Assembly: GCF_963678635.1 (NCBI RefSeq)
Contig: NC_087068.1
Span: 5,165,079 to 5,229,078 of the forward strand
Direction of reading: 5' to 3'
Length of the DNA: 64,000 nucleotides
Source of the DNA: Symsagittifera roscoffensis
Lineage: Eukaryota > Xenacoelomorpha > Acoela > Convolutidae
The translations under genes were made by a program, and so were the position numbers. Within the stretch, counting starts at the first letter, position 1. Every line of letters starts with the position of its first letter. This document shows positions 31,582 through 43,510 of this stretch, in pieces. Under the pieces are notes generated by a model that worked only from the letters and a program-made list of their open reading frames with translations, searched no databases and had not been told where the DNA came from.

Positions 31582-32828
31582 TTAGTTTTTGTTTCCGCAT
31601 GAAGCATCCGTCGGCGCCGAGCCCATATCAGCTAAGGACACTAATTGTTCCTCCGCGAGTTTTCTCGGATGGTTTATGAGTTCAACGTCATAGTCAGCGT
31701 CTGACCTATCCTCCCGATTGGGCGCTCTTGGCTGCGGAAGATTTACCGCGCGCGAGTCATTAGAATCTAAACATGCAGATTTTTTCAGTACTCTCTCCCA
31801 ATTGAGATTTTGTAACGATGGCTTTTTCGTAAGATTCCGGAGGACGGTATTTGCCTCCCGGCCGTGATGTGCTTCGAACGGCGTTATTTTGAGTGTAGCG
31901 TTAGGAGCAAATCTAAGAGCACAAAGCGCGCGTTCTACCATAGTCTCGAGATTACCATGATCTTTTTCTTTCACGGAAGTTAAAACAAAATTTTTCAGAC
32001 TGCCAATTGTACGTTCTACACAGCCAGTGGCTCGGTGATCATTTACGGGTGGGGGGAGTAGACAATTTCTAATCCCTCGGAATTACCAAACGATTTTACC
32101 GCTTTTGACATAAAGCTAGAACCCTGATCCATGAAAACATTTCTAGGCACACCGTGATGAGAAATACATTGTTTCATAAACCTTAGAACTTTATCACTCC
32201 AATTATTCCCGAAATCATCGCCAAAATGGCCATCGCGAAAACCGATCCACCGTCAAAAAAAAAACGTATTTATTTGACTGATTTAGATACTTAATTGGGC
32301 CACAAAAATCTAATTGCAGACATTCGTTAGGCTCCCTTGGTTCGTAAACCTTCCCAATATCAAATTTGGCGCACATTGGTTTAAGGCTTTTACCTGATTC
32401 GGTGCACTCTTTGCCACCATCCGCGACCGCCACCAAACTCCGGTGGATGTAGGGGAACACACGTTCCTCGCCGCATCGAACATATTTGTCTGGCCGTGAT
32501 GAAAACAATGGATTCGGTTGACCACCGCCTTTCTCAGAGGAACCGGGATGAGGAGTCGTTCGTCCATCCACAGACAATTTTCACGGACGTGAAAGTCGTG
32601 ATTGTGCTATCCCAAATAAGCACCCATTGCTCGGATTTTCTTCTCAATCTCTGGATCTTTAGTTTGCACCAATTCCTTGATAGCACTCATTTGAGGCTCT
32701 CCCATGTAGTTGGCCTCCATTAGTTTGAGATTAAATAGCTCTGGCAAAGCGTCGTTCTTCCGAACAATTTCACAGTCCCGTTGAAATACGGACATAACCA
32801 CGTTTGCCGGGTACGTTGCAGGAAACAA
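31582..32828 (-). pseudogene. pol: integrase remnant
   Basis: A zinc-binding region (NRIHCFHHGQTNMFDAARNV) is split over two frames. The start of the DDE core (LQLDFCGPIKYLNQSNKYVF, TVDRFSRWPF) follows, and after a frame break comes a C-terminal core piece (ERALCALRFAPNATLKITPF, EAHHGREAN). The middle of the core with the second catalytic Asp is disrupted around 31990-32210. Confidence 0.75.
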
Positions 32829-33418
32829 CTACCCCCCCCCCCCCAAATGCCGATGGAATGGAATTAACACTGTTGCATTTCACATCTCTGGTTCCTGTCG
32901 TCACCTCCTCCAATCTCGCATCGAACACTTCCACCTCCCTGATGCTCATTCTGGTAATCTCTGGATATCGTAAAAGTAATTTATTTAATTTTTTCAAGTT
33001 GGTGTTCGTCTTTGTTGTTTGAAAAAGGATTGACGGCAAACTGACGTAATTGACACTCGGTAATCGATTTGACTATTTTCGCGCCTTCGCGGTAATTGCA
33101 CTCAATTATACGCGTTGCTGCATTATGATTGGTCAAAAGATGATCACGTGTTTTTCCGCCCTCATCCGGTAGAAACTTGATCCGATTTTGTGCTCATTAG
33201 CTGAAACAATTATTTTTTTGACTTGCTAATGGCCACTTAGGTGGTTTTCTCTACTTGGTAACCGAGGGAATTGGTAATTGATCTCAATTTTGCAACTGTG
33301 AACGTATTAGCATGAAGGCTCACTCGCGTAGCTTCCCCCACCGGATGCCTTGATAAATTATCGGGCAGGCCCCTGGCATATGTTCAATAACAAAATCAAA
33401 TGGAATAATTCGATCAAT

Positions 33419-33760
33419 CTAGCGGGCCAGGCGACTAAACATGGTTTTGTTTTTCTTATCGTTTCCATTTAATAAGGTTACTAAGGCTTTATTATCTGTT
33501 ACCACAGTAAATTGCCTACTAAAAATGTAAATTCTGAAGTATTCCGAACCCCAGACCACGGCCAACAATTCCAATTCATTGGTTGAATAATTCAAAAACT
33601 CATTCAAAAACCGGGACGATTTAGGCCGCCATCCTTCTGAACCGAGCTGTTCAAGGACTGCTCCTAGGCCATTATGGCTCGCATCACACACAGTTCGGAT
33701 AGCTTTATGCACGTCAAAGTGTCGTAATTCTACAATATTCGCGACTTGTTTCTTTAACAT
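33419..33760 (-). pseudogene. pol: RNase H remnant
   Basis: The frame contains TVCDASHNGLGAVLEQ, then YSTNELELLAVVW and FTVVTDNKALVTLLNG, the D...E...D carboxylates expected of a Ty3/gypsy RNase H. Confidence 0.85.
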
Positions 33761-33796
33761 TTCAAACGCTAACTGACATACGTTTGTCCACAGGAA

Positions 33797-34949
33797 TTAA
33801 TTTTTCTGGCTTAAAAGCGGTCGCAATGGCACTGAACATTCCGCTAGTGATGGTAGATATTTGTGAAGACTATATATTGAACCCATAAATGACTTTAGTT
33901 GTGATAACGACCTCGGAGCGGCCAGTTGATCAATCGGATCCGTCTTTCGAACCAACGGAGTAATACCAGGTTTCGTGATCCGGTGGCCCAGCCATTCGCA
34001 TTCAGTTCTCGCAAATTTCAAATTTACATTTTTCTAATTTTAGTGTCATATTTTCTTCAACAATTTTCTTCAAATTTTTTTCTACTAGAGCAATGTGTTC
34101 AATTCTAGAGCTTTTCGATATAACCAAAATGTCGTCGATAAATGCGTGCGCACACGGGAATTCCAAAAAAAATGCGTCCATCACCCGTTGAAATTCCGCC
34201 GGCAGAGTTGTTAACTCGTAAAATCCCGTTTTAAATCGGTACGTACCGGTAGAGCGACCACCTTCCAGTGAAAAATTGCAGTATTGGCTAGTAGTTTCAT
34301 TTAGAGGTAATTGTCAGTAAGCGTATGTCAAGTCCATTATTGAAAAAAAAACATCCCTTGCTTTCGTTTACTTATCGTTTGCCCCACAATGTCCATTAGC
34401 TCTTCAATTTAGGACATTTTTTTTTGTTTTTATGGACTTGCTGATTCAGCTCTTTTGGTTCTATTGCCAGTTTTAGCGAGCCATCCTTTTTCACAGTAAT
34501 GACGATCGGGGAGACAAAGTATTTATCGGAACATTCTTCTAATTTTTGAATATGCCCTCGTGCCAAGAGTTTATAATTTTCTTTGTCTACAATCTCTTGC
34601 AACGTTATGGGCACTCTTCTGCCTTTTGCTGGATTGGTATCAGGTTCTTGAAAAACTCAGCTTGAACTTTATAGTTATGACTGAGCCCTACCCTGTGAAA
34701 AAGATGAAATGGCTTACTGAAATGCTTCTGCCAATCATCAAGATCCTCTCCTTGCTCCGCAGTCTCGCCCTGCTTCTGGACATTGTGCACCCCATGCTCC
34801 GCTGGTGCTTGGACCAACATTAACCCCAGCTCCGACATCAAAAATCGGCCAATGAGGGATGGCCGACTACCTCCGAATATATTGATGTTTTCTTTTGTTG
34901 TCCGTCCATTGGTCTGGAGTGTAACGACCATCGTTCCCATGAACTTCAT
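33797..34949 (-). pseudogene. pol: protease end and reverse transcriptase remnant
   Basis: Pieces in different frames give, in order, a protease-like end (SLIGRFLMSELGLML), the RT N-terminal part (ITLQEIVDKENYKLLARGHI, then VITVKKDGSLKLAIEPKELN), the catalytic region with FIDDILVISKS, and CEWLGHRITKPGI with LKSFMGSIYSLHKYLPS. Several frameshifts interrupt it. The piece between 34185 and 34395 is poorly preserved. Confidence 0.85.
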
Positions 34950-35689
34950 GGATTATTCTCGTAGTCCCGGAACTGGTCATCCTTCGGATCCAACAGCTGC
35001 AGACGCACATTACAAGTCCCTAAGGTACGTTTTAGTTACCCTAAAGTAAAATGGAATTAGGCGATCTGCTATCAATCCAGCCCTGGGTTGCGTACCCGTT
35101 GATTCGTAACGCCAATTTTGCCCCGCGACTTTCAATTCCTCCTCCTGTTTCCGCCGAACCGACATAACAACATAATTTGTTGTACTATCTGAATCCCATC
35201 CATGTGTTACCGCGTTCGAGTCCTTAATTTGATACGTTCTCCTCCGGAGCGCTCTGACGAAGCTCTCCTTCGATGCCATCTTCGTCAATCAACCCCACGC
35301 GTCCCCTTTTTGCTGCTCTGCGACCCCGACACGTCCGCTCATAATGTCCGGTTTTCGACAAAAATTTCACGTAGCATTGCTGCATGCTTGTTCATGAGCA
35401 ATATGCTCTGCAGTAAAACCACTCTGATCGCAGTTAGAACACTTCCGGTCCGCTCCTCCGCCGCCCCGGTTATTGCCTCTGCCAAACCCTCGTCCACCCT
35501 GAAAAGCGTTAATTGGCTATGTTTTTATCTGCAACGCCCCCGCGCTTGCCGCCGCGGAACCACCAACGGAAGTTTTATACGTTTTGGCATATTTGTCCCC
35601 TCGCTTATATGACCAGGCAAATCAGTAGACCTCATCCGGTGTCTTGGTTGAACAACAGAGTTCCGTTTCTGCTTCCTTATTAGACATAT

Positions 35690-36163
35690 TTACTGTAAAT
35701 ACCTCAGTAAAATTCGTCGCTCTAGAGTTCCTAAAGCACATCTGGCTGCTAACCCGCTCAATAGTGAGTGGAACGTTTCCAGTGTCTTCCCTTCCCGTTG
35801 CTTCCGGGCTAGTAATTGAAACGTCTGGAATGTCTCATTTCTTTCCTTCCTGAATACGCTCTCAAATTCGTCTAACACTCGTGGGTATCCGGTAGCGGCC
35901 AGATCCAGGCGAGGCTTTCGGTTGTGAATTTTTTCCTGGCCGCGTTCCCCCAGACAAAGATAAATGTTAGAAATTAGGGTTTGTTCCGCCTCCGGACGAT
36001 TTTTTCCGCTCACCTCCGCCGGAAGATCCGCAATCTGCGCGTCGGTCAACGTCCGAGCGAAATAGAAAGCCGCCGGATTGAACGAATGTTTCACTATTAC
36101 CTCCCCTGCCCCCATGTAAAACGGGTAATCCAGTGCTCCCACAGCATTGGTGCTTCCGTGCAC
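35690..36163 (-). pseudogene. gag: gag remnant of the decayed Ty3/gypsy element
   Basis: A 157-codon frame with DEFESVFRKERNETFQTFQL and KQREGKTLETFHSLLSGLAA, the usual capsid-type helix pattern of retrotransposon Gag in which F..F....Q...E....F...L..L. It lies next to the 5' LTR. The continuation toward a zinc knuckle (35340-35480) is broken by frame changes. Confidence 0.7.
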
Positions 36164-36234
36164 CTGCTAGGCCAAAATGCCATAATTCCGAGTAGGTTTT
36201 TTCCCGTCCCCGCCGTAACCTGCTTGCTGCACCA

Positions 36235-36460
36235 TGTGAAAAACGCGAAAACAATACGGTAAATTTCTTAATGATAGTCCTCAACTTAAATCATAACTCA
36301 TAATAGCTCCAACTATTTCAGATGACAAGCGTACACGACCACCGCTGACAGGTACTAATCAAATGGCACCAAGGTCTTGGCTAGCACCAGTGGCACCAGA
36401 AATCAAACTCTATATATAAACTAATTGAACTCAATATGAATTATATATGTATACATAACA
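36235..36460 (-). repeat. 5' LTR of the decayed Ty3/gypsy element
   Basis: Begins TGTGAAAAACGCGAAAACAA and ends ATACATAACA on the plus strand; matches the LTR at 30350-30571 along its whole length. Confidence 0.9.
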
Positions 36461-36745
36461 GGACAAAAACAATCCACGATGGCAATTTGACCTGCCTTTT
36501 TTCAGTTAAACTATTTCTTGAGAGAAAAATTAGTGCAGTTTTTTGGTTTGTTTGAAACTATTATTTCATAGTTAAAAAACCTAACCCATGCCACAACCAT
36601 AGGAACAGAGTAGAGCCCAGAGTAATACTTATCATTGTTTGCTGCTATTATGACGATAAAAAGTAATCCAACCCAACCCCCGCCCTGCTAGTAATCCAAC
36701 CCAACCCCCACCCAGGTGTCTCTGTTAGAGGTGTTCAGATGGTTT
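36461..36745. repeat. Short spacer with a doubled AGTAATCCAACCCAACCCCC motif
   Basis: The 20-bp motif occurs at about 36661-36680 and again at about 36690-36709, between the LTR and the protease stop. Confidence 0.7.
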
Positions 36746-37543
36746 TCATCCCTTGAATTTGCCGCCATTGTTTCTGATCCACCTGATGTATTTTATCACA
36801 TTGGTATAAACTCCTGGCTTTTCAGATAAAGCACAGTTTTCTCCCCACGAAACAATTCCGGTGAGTTGGAAGAAACCACCTGGATTCTGAAGCACCAGAG
36901 GTCCTCCGGAGTCCCCGTAACAGGCATCTCGACCCCCCTCTTTGTATCCGGCACAGATCATGTTCTCTGTAACGTAGCCTCCAAACAACTCGTTACATAA
37001 GTCTCTCGGGATCACTTTGACCTTGACATGTCTCAAAACGCCACTCTCTCCAGTTCCTAGTGTAAGCCCCCGCCCCATGGTAACAAGTGTTTCACCTCCC
37101 TGAACTGTAGTTGCTGGAAGCGCTATAGGTTGAATCAGATTGTTGAAGGGAATCGCTATTCTGAATTTCAAAAATGCGATGTCGTTGTTGTATGATTCAA
37201 GGTCAAATTCCGGATGCATAATTAATTTATTTAGGCGTCTTATCTGTATTCCGACTTCTGCTATAGATTGACTTCTTGCACCAAAGGCAAGGCTTAGATT
37301 TTCAATACATAGTCCGTCCACGTCAAAACAATGAGCCGCCGAAATGACTGTACGTTCGTCATACACAACTCCCCCACACCAATAACTGATACCATAGTAG
37401 AAATGCAGAATACCCACCATAAAAGGATAAAATCCTTGTTCCCGAACGAATTCTCCTCCAACAATTCGTTTCTCAATGTCGGAGTTACAATGAGACTCTT
37501 GGAGAAAGACGGCTAGCAAAGAAATCAAACTTGGCAGTTTCAT
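36746..37543 (-). CDS. Secreted trypsin-like serine protease (S1 family), single exon
   Basis: A 265-aa protein. Signal peptide is about residues 1-19 (LPSLISLLAVFLQ). The activation site R|IVGG is near residue 27, which gives a very short propeptide. The triad is complete: His in SAAHCFD, Asp in NNDIAFLKF, Ser in GDSGGPL. Asp in GGRDACYGDSGG occupies the S1-pocket position 189, with Gly in SWGENC and PGVYT, which predicts cleavage after Lys/Arg. Position 192 is Tyr rather than the usual Gln. No accessory domain is present. The whole gene is uninterrupted, whereas most metazoan trypsin genes have several introns, so a retrocopy or intron-poor lineage is possible. The start is the only ATG preceding a signal peptide. 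Confidence 0.94.
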   Translation of the reverse strand: MKLPSLISLLAVFLQESHCNSDIEKRIVGGEFVREQGFYPFMVGILHFYYGISYWCGGVVYDERTVISAAHCFDVDGLCIENLSLAFGARSQSIAEVGIQIRRLNKLIMHPEFDLESYNNDIAFLKFRIAIPFNNLIQPIALPATTVQGGETLVTMGRGLTLGTGESGVLRHVKVKVIPRDLCNELFGGYVTENMICAGYKEGGRDACYGDSGGPLVLQNPGGFFQLTGIVSWGENCALSEKPGVYTNVIKYIRWIRNNGGKFKG

Positions 37544-39142
37544 CGTTTTTTGTGAGTTAACTTGGAGTTAGATTTAAATGAAAAAGTTCTGAGTTTAATC
37601 AAATAAAAACTAACCCGATTCGCTTCTTAAATTTGATCTTTCCTTTTGTTTATTTTTTCAGCTGTTTTTCATAAGGCTTTGAAGTATTGTTGTTTTTTTT
37701 TGTCAGCTGTTCAACAAAAACATTTGTGCTCGAACCATGTTTGCATCTCTTGTCGGTAAAAAGTTTTCTTTTTAACGGCTTTTTTGTTAATATCTAAAGA
37801 TGAAAGGAATTACGTGCTCTATCGATACGTACCTCATTGATACTAAAAACATCTTTGATTTCAATATAACTGCGAGATTTTTGTCATTTTTCTTGAGGGT
37901 TTTCTTATTTGACCCAATGATTAGTTGTTTGTTATTGTTTCGACTTCCGAAGAAAGTGTGGAATTCTGTTGCTTGGTGTAGTTTTTAAACTGGGTAATTG
38001 AAGAATCCTTTTCTGTTAAAGCTATCATTTCATAAAAAGAATTATCAAGCGTTAACCAAAAAATTGTTTTAAAAACAATTGACAGTAATTTGTATGAAAA
38101 TTTATTCATAAAAATCAGAAAAATTAAGAATTGTCAGTCAAATGATTTAAAAAACCGTTTGAGTATCCATATTAAAACATCACGATACTTCTAATGTATT
38201 TTAAATATTATAAATTTTGCAAAAAAATTGCTAAAATGTTTTGTTTTGAGGGCATGCTGTGTTTTTGAAACTAAGTCTGTCGGGATATTTTTATCAATCA
38301 GTACTTTGCCTTGAAACACCTTTCGGTGAGTGACAAAAGGCGGGTCTGATCCATACAGTAAACTTCTTAGGTAATTATGAGAGACAGTAAAGCAAATAGA
38401 GCAAAGCAAAGCACCAAACTGGAAGAAATCTATTAGCCGAATGATTTAAACTTATTTTTGTTCCGCTTTTCGAACGGATTTTTTATTTCATCTTCAAGAA
38501 AACGGAATATTTATGCTTTAAGTGTTTTTTCTCAGTCAGTTTTTAGAAATATAGTTACAAGATACATTTTCTTTGAAATCAAATATAATTTTTTTATCTC
38601 TTATCATTTTTGTATCAAAATTTGTAGTTTTTCAATATTTTTTCCCCAAAACTCTATTCGACATGGATTAGGAGGCAGTCGGAACATTCAGGATTTTGTC
38701 TTGATATACGATATACAGTCTTGTTAGAGCAGTTAGTCTTATGTTTGTTCAATTTGCGGGCAAACTAGGCGTGGAACGATTAATCATTTACCGCCTAACT
38801 TGTTCAAATATGCGCGAAAAAGTTCTTCATTTGGTTTGTTTTGCTTTTACTAAGTTCACTGTCTAGATCACATTCATTTCTTGATTATTCGACCAGATGT
38901 CAAATTAAAAGAGAAAAGTTCAGCTTGTTTACTTCCGTAATATAATCAGGTAATAACTTTTTTTGTGGAGTCCGAATTGTGGACATAATTATATTTACCG
39001 AAAAAACCTTCCAGCTTTCATTTTTAATCGGATTGAGCTGCTCACTTTATGTTTCGACTTTCAAAGACAAGCACATGTCAGTTTTCGACCGAAAAAGACA
39101 AGTCGAGATAGGGGTTTGAGTCGAACAGAATTTCGAAACATA
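37544..39142. other. Intergenic stretch between protease and minisatellite
   Basis: AT-rich. I see no gene, RNA or clear repeat; the short frames lack recognisable features. Confidence 0.6.
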
Positions 39143-39441
39143 CCTCGAGCACGTTCGAGCACAGTCGAGCACGGTCGAAACATACCTCGAGTACGGTCAA
39201 AACATTCCTCGAGCGCGGTCGCAACACACCTCGAGCACGGTCGAGAACATACGTCGAGCACAGTCAAGCACGTTCGAGCACAGTCGAGCACGGTCGAAAC
39301 ATACGTCGAGCACGGTCGAACGACACCTTGGACACGGTCGAAACAAACTTGAGCATGGTCAAAACATACGTCGAGTACAGTAAAAACATACCTCGAGCAT
39401 GGTCTAACCATACCTCGAGCACAGTCGAAACATACTTCGAG
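39143..39441 (+). repeat. TCGAGCACGGTCGAAACATA minisatellite
   Basis: Units of roughly 20-22 bp with the core CTCGAGCACGGTCGAAACAT repeat with point differences for about 300 bp, with some truncated units of 10 bp (CGAGCACAGT). Overlapping frames on both strands stay open because of the repeat and are not genes. Confidence 0.9.
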
Positions 39442-39956
39442 CATACGTTTTTGTATAAATATAAAAATGCATATAATTTCAAAACGAAAGAATTTTATAT
39501 ATATAATCAATTTAGGACCATTCTAAGGGCGGATATTTTTGCCATGCATCAATAATTCGCGTACTAAAACTGCCAAACTAATATAAGAGCACGACGCCAT
39601 CTGCATTTTCTCTCGCATGGTAATCCAGTACTCGCTTGGCAGTCGAAAAATTTTCAGATTGATGCGCATACAAGGTCAATGTTTTACAACTGGTCTGAAC
39701 TAAAAAACACGTAAAAGTTTTAGATTCTCAATTCCCTCCAATTAAGATTTGTGTTAGTTTAAGATGTCATCTGAAAAAAACAAGAAAAATAAGTATTGAT
39801 ATCAGTTTCTAACAAAGGAGGAGGATTGGCACAAAAATTATGTCTTGGAACTGCATAACTGAGTATTGCTCGAAAAACTTTAAACTTTGGTTAACTTGAA
39901 ATTTGGACTGATCTATGTTAACCCTAGTACTTTTTGCCTAATTTTTTTCAGCAAAA

Positions 39957-42900
39957 AAGTTTATTGTGACAGAGAAAACTTAATTATTTGGAAATTAAAT
40001 GAATTTATTGTTGCCAGCAGTTTTGACTTCGCTCAGGTTCATCACTGAGAGAAAAATTTGGTTTTGAATACAGACTTTTGTTTTTTTATGGGTCTTCATT
40101 ATAGTGCAATAACTGCAAAACAACTAATATGTTAGAAAAAATTTAACACCGCGATTGTGCCGATCCATAACTCATGTTTGGTAGATGTTTCTACTTTAAG
40201 CGCTACTTATTAGGCCTGTATCAAAACATTATTGCATCAATTTAAACAATAAGCATTAACTCATTGAAAACGCTAAAACTGGCCAATTGAAAAATTTTTT
40301 AAAAAATGCCTCGACAAGTTAGTGAAATTTTTTTCAGCACAAGGACGCTACACCAGATGTTCAAACTTATAATTTGAGTTGTCTGTTCGCTCGGAAATTA
40401 ATCAAATGGTTGTTTTCGACTTAGTTTTTTCTATGAACTCATGAAAGATGGGGTATAAAGATTGGAGAGCTGAACTTATGAACTTGTGAGATAGTGTAAA
40501 TTGATAAAAAACTATCGATTGAAATTTCATTTTAATATGAGCCCTTTTATTTAGAACTTTTTAAGAAACAATTGGGGAAATGTGAAGCACTCTTGTATCC
40601 TGTAAGACTCGGGCTAAAAAACCGGCTGAAACATTTGTAACTTATCGGCTTTTTTAAACAGATTAAGATGAAATGAATATCATCCGAAAAAATAAGGTTA
40701 ACATTTTCCGGTTATCGTGAATTCAAAAACGTTCTCAACAACCTCAAAAATCTGTAAACATTTTTGATGGCAAGCTGAACTTAATCGGACTAAGCAGTAA
40801 TTTCAAGGCCGTGTTTGAAAACTTAAATTTAGCGTTATAATTTTCGCGCCAATAATGACGTGATCAATTTAAGCGCGAACAGGAAAGGTACTCTTTTGTT
40901 TTCTACTGAGGAAACAATGACTCAATCAATTGACCTTGAGTTAACAATTTTAAAATCGGCTTTTTTCAAACGACAAAGAACAACGCATGCACCTCATAAA
41001 TTTAAATGCCCGCAATGAAATTTTACTTTTTCTTCTCATTAAAATTATCAGTCAGGTTTTAACAACCTTGGCAAAAAAAACTTCAGCTTCAAAAAAATCA
41101 GCTTTCAATGGCTACAACAAATATTTTTCTAAAGTTTTCTGTCATATGCTACACTATTGAAGCACAAAATTTGGAACAAAGCTGCTCGTATCAGGGCGAA
41201 GTCTTGAATGTTCCGACTACCTTTTAAGTTCTATGGAGCAGCATTAGCATGAAAACTTTAATAATAAATTGTTGTTTTAAAAAAACATCCCCCCACGCGA
41301 CATATTAAGTACAAAGTGATAAATTTCCTTCCTACTAGCAAATCAATTATGGCATATAAGCTTCCTTGAACCAGTTTGGAACGATTTTAAAAAGATTTAA
41401 ATCTCCGCTTACGCGTTGATAGCGCGAATTATATCGCGCGTTCATTGTTTCAAATTGGCCGAAATGGCAATCTTTAAACCCCCATAACTTTCCGAAAAAT
41501 GATCACAGGTGAAATATATTTTCAAATTTAGGCTCAACAATAGCTTTCAAATTATATAAAAAAAATTCCGTTAAAAATGATTAGTTAAAAGTCGAAATTT
41601 GTCTGAAGAAAAAAAACCGACCCCGAGCACAAATACTCCGAGCACAAATAAGTTTATTGTGGCAGAGAAAAATTAATTATTCAGAAATTAAATGAATTTA
41701 TTGTTGCCAAAAGTTTTGACTTCCCTCAGGTTCATCACTGAAAGAAAAGTTTGGTTTTGAATACAGACTTTTATTTTTAATGGGTTTTCATTATAGTGCA
41801 ATAACTGCAAAACAACTAATATGTTAGAAAAATTTTAACACCGCGAAAGTGCCGACCCATAAATCATGTTTGGTAGATGTTTCTAATTCAAGCGCTACTT
41901 ATTAGGACTGTATCAAAACAATATTGCATCAATTTAAACAATAAGCACTAATTCATTGAAAACGCTAAAACTGGCCAATTGAAAAAAATTTTTAAAAAAT
42001 GCCTCGACAAGTAGTGCAATTTTTTTTTCAGCACAAAGACGCTACACCAGATGTTCAAACTTATAATTTGAGTTGTCTGTTCGCTCGGAAATTGTTCAAA
42101 TGGTTGTTTTTCGACTTAGTTTTTTCTATGAACTCATGAAAGATGGGGTATAAAGATTTGAGAGCTGAACTTATATGCGATCCATTGTTAAATGTCTGCT
42201 AATTGAATATTCTAAAAGTAGCGACCGAGAACTAATTGGTTAAGACTAAAAAAGAGCTATAAGTGAACCAGTAATGTTCTGTGAGATAGTGTAAATTGAT
42301 AAAAAACGATCATTTAAAATTTCATTTTAATTTGAGCCCTTTTCTTTAGAACATTTTAAGAAACAATTGGGGAAATGTGAAGCACTCTTGTATCCTGTAA
42401 CTGTAAGACTCGGGCTAAAAAACCGGCTCAAAGATCTGTAATTTATCGGCTCTTTTAAACAGATTAACATGAAAAAAACAACATTTGAAAAAATAAGGTA
42501 AACATTTTCCGGTTATCGTGAATTCAAAAACGTTCTCAACAACCTCAAAAATCTGTAAACATTTTTGATGACAAGCTGAGCTTAATCGGACTAAGCAGTA
42601 ATTTTAAGGCCGTGTTTGAAAACCTAAATTTAGCGTTATAATTTTCGCGCCATTAATGACGTCATCAATTTAAGCGCGAACAGGAAAGGTACTCTTTTTT
42701 TTTCTACTGAAGAAAATATGACTCAATATGACGTCATCAATTTAAGCGCGAACAGGAAAGGTACTCTTTTGTTTTCTACTGAAGAAAATATGACTCAATC
42801 AATTGACCTTGAGTTAACAAATTTAAAATCGTTTTTTTTTCAAACGACAAAGAACAACGCATGCACATTATTAATTTAAATGGCCGCAATGAAAATTTAG

Positions 42901-43510
42901 TTTTTCTTCTCATTAAAACTATCAGTCAGGTTTTAACAACCTTGGCAAAAAAACTTCAGCTTCAAAAAAATCTGCTTTCAATCGCCACAGCAAATATTTT
43001 TCTAAATTTTTCTGTCATATGCTACAATATTGAAGTACAAAATTTGGAACAAAGCTGCTCGTATCAGGGCGAAGCCCTGAATGTTCCGACTCCCTTTTAA
43101 GTTCTATGGAGCAGCATTAGCATGAAAACTTTAATAATAAAATTTTTTTTGAAAAACATCCCCCCACGCGACATATTAAATACAAAGTGATAAATTTCCT
43201 TCCTACTAGCAAATTAATTATGGCATATAAGTTTCCTTGAAGCAGTTTGGAACGATTTTAAAAAGGGTTAAATCTCCGCTTACACGTTGATAGCGCGAAT
43301 TATATCGCGCGTTAATTGTTTCAAATTAGCCAAAATGGCAATCTTTAAACCCCTATTACTTTCCGAAAAATGATCACAGGTGAAATATCTTTTCAAATTT
43401 AGGCTCAACAATAGCTTTCGAATTATATAAAATAATTTCCGTTAAAAATGATTTGTTAAAAGTCAAAATTTGTCTGAAGAAAAAAAACCGACCCCGAGCA
43501 CAAATATTCC
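39957..43510. repeat. 1.69-kb tandem segmental duplication (two copies)
   Basis: Copy 1 is 39957-41649 and copy 2 is 41650-43510, both starting AAGTTTATTGTG and ending ACCGACCCCGAGCACAAAT. Identity is high by eye. Copy 2 carries an extra block of about 105 bp (about 42175-42280) and a local tandem duplication around 42660-42790 (the segment ATGACGTCATCAATTTAAGC through GTACTC is repeated). An 80-codon frame in copy 2 (42861-43100) is frameshifted in copy 1, so it is probably not a gene. Confidence 0.88.

Larger units (their letters stand above)
30350..36460 (-). mobile_element. Decayed Ty3/gypsy-type LTR retrotransposon
   Basis: Two direct LTRs (30350-30571 and 36235-36460) bracket gag, protease, RT, RNase H and integrase remnants in that order on the minus strand. 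The 5' LTR (right) is followed on the minus strand by TGGTGCAGCAAGCAGG, a candidate primer-binding site. The 3' LTR is preceded by the purine run GAGGGAA, a candidate polypurine tract. Frames are broken by many frameshifts and stops. I see no matching target-site duplication in the immediate flanks. Confidence 0.9.

Noticed and set aside
30344-36465. Target-site duplication of the decayed LTR element
   Set aside because: Flanks AGGGC and GGACA do not match, so none is claimed.
39143-39441. CRISPR-like array of short repeats
   Set aside because: Units are contiguous with no unique spacers and the genome is eukaryotic; it is a minisatellite.
39061-39510. Long frames on both strands
   Set aside because: They are translations of the TCGAGCAC minisatellite.
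42861-43100. 80-codon frame in duplication copy 2
   Set aside because: The homologous frame in copy 1 is frameshifted and no family or splice context is seen.
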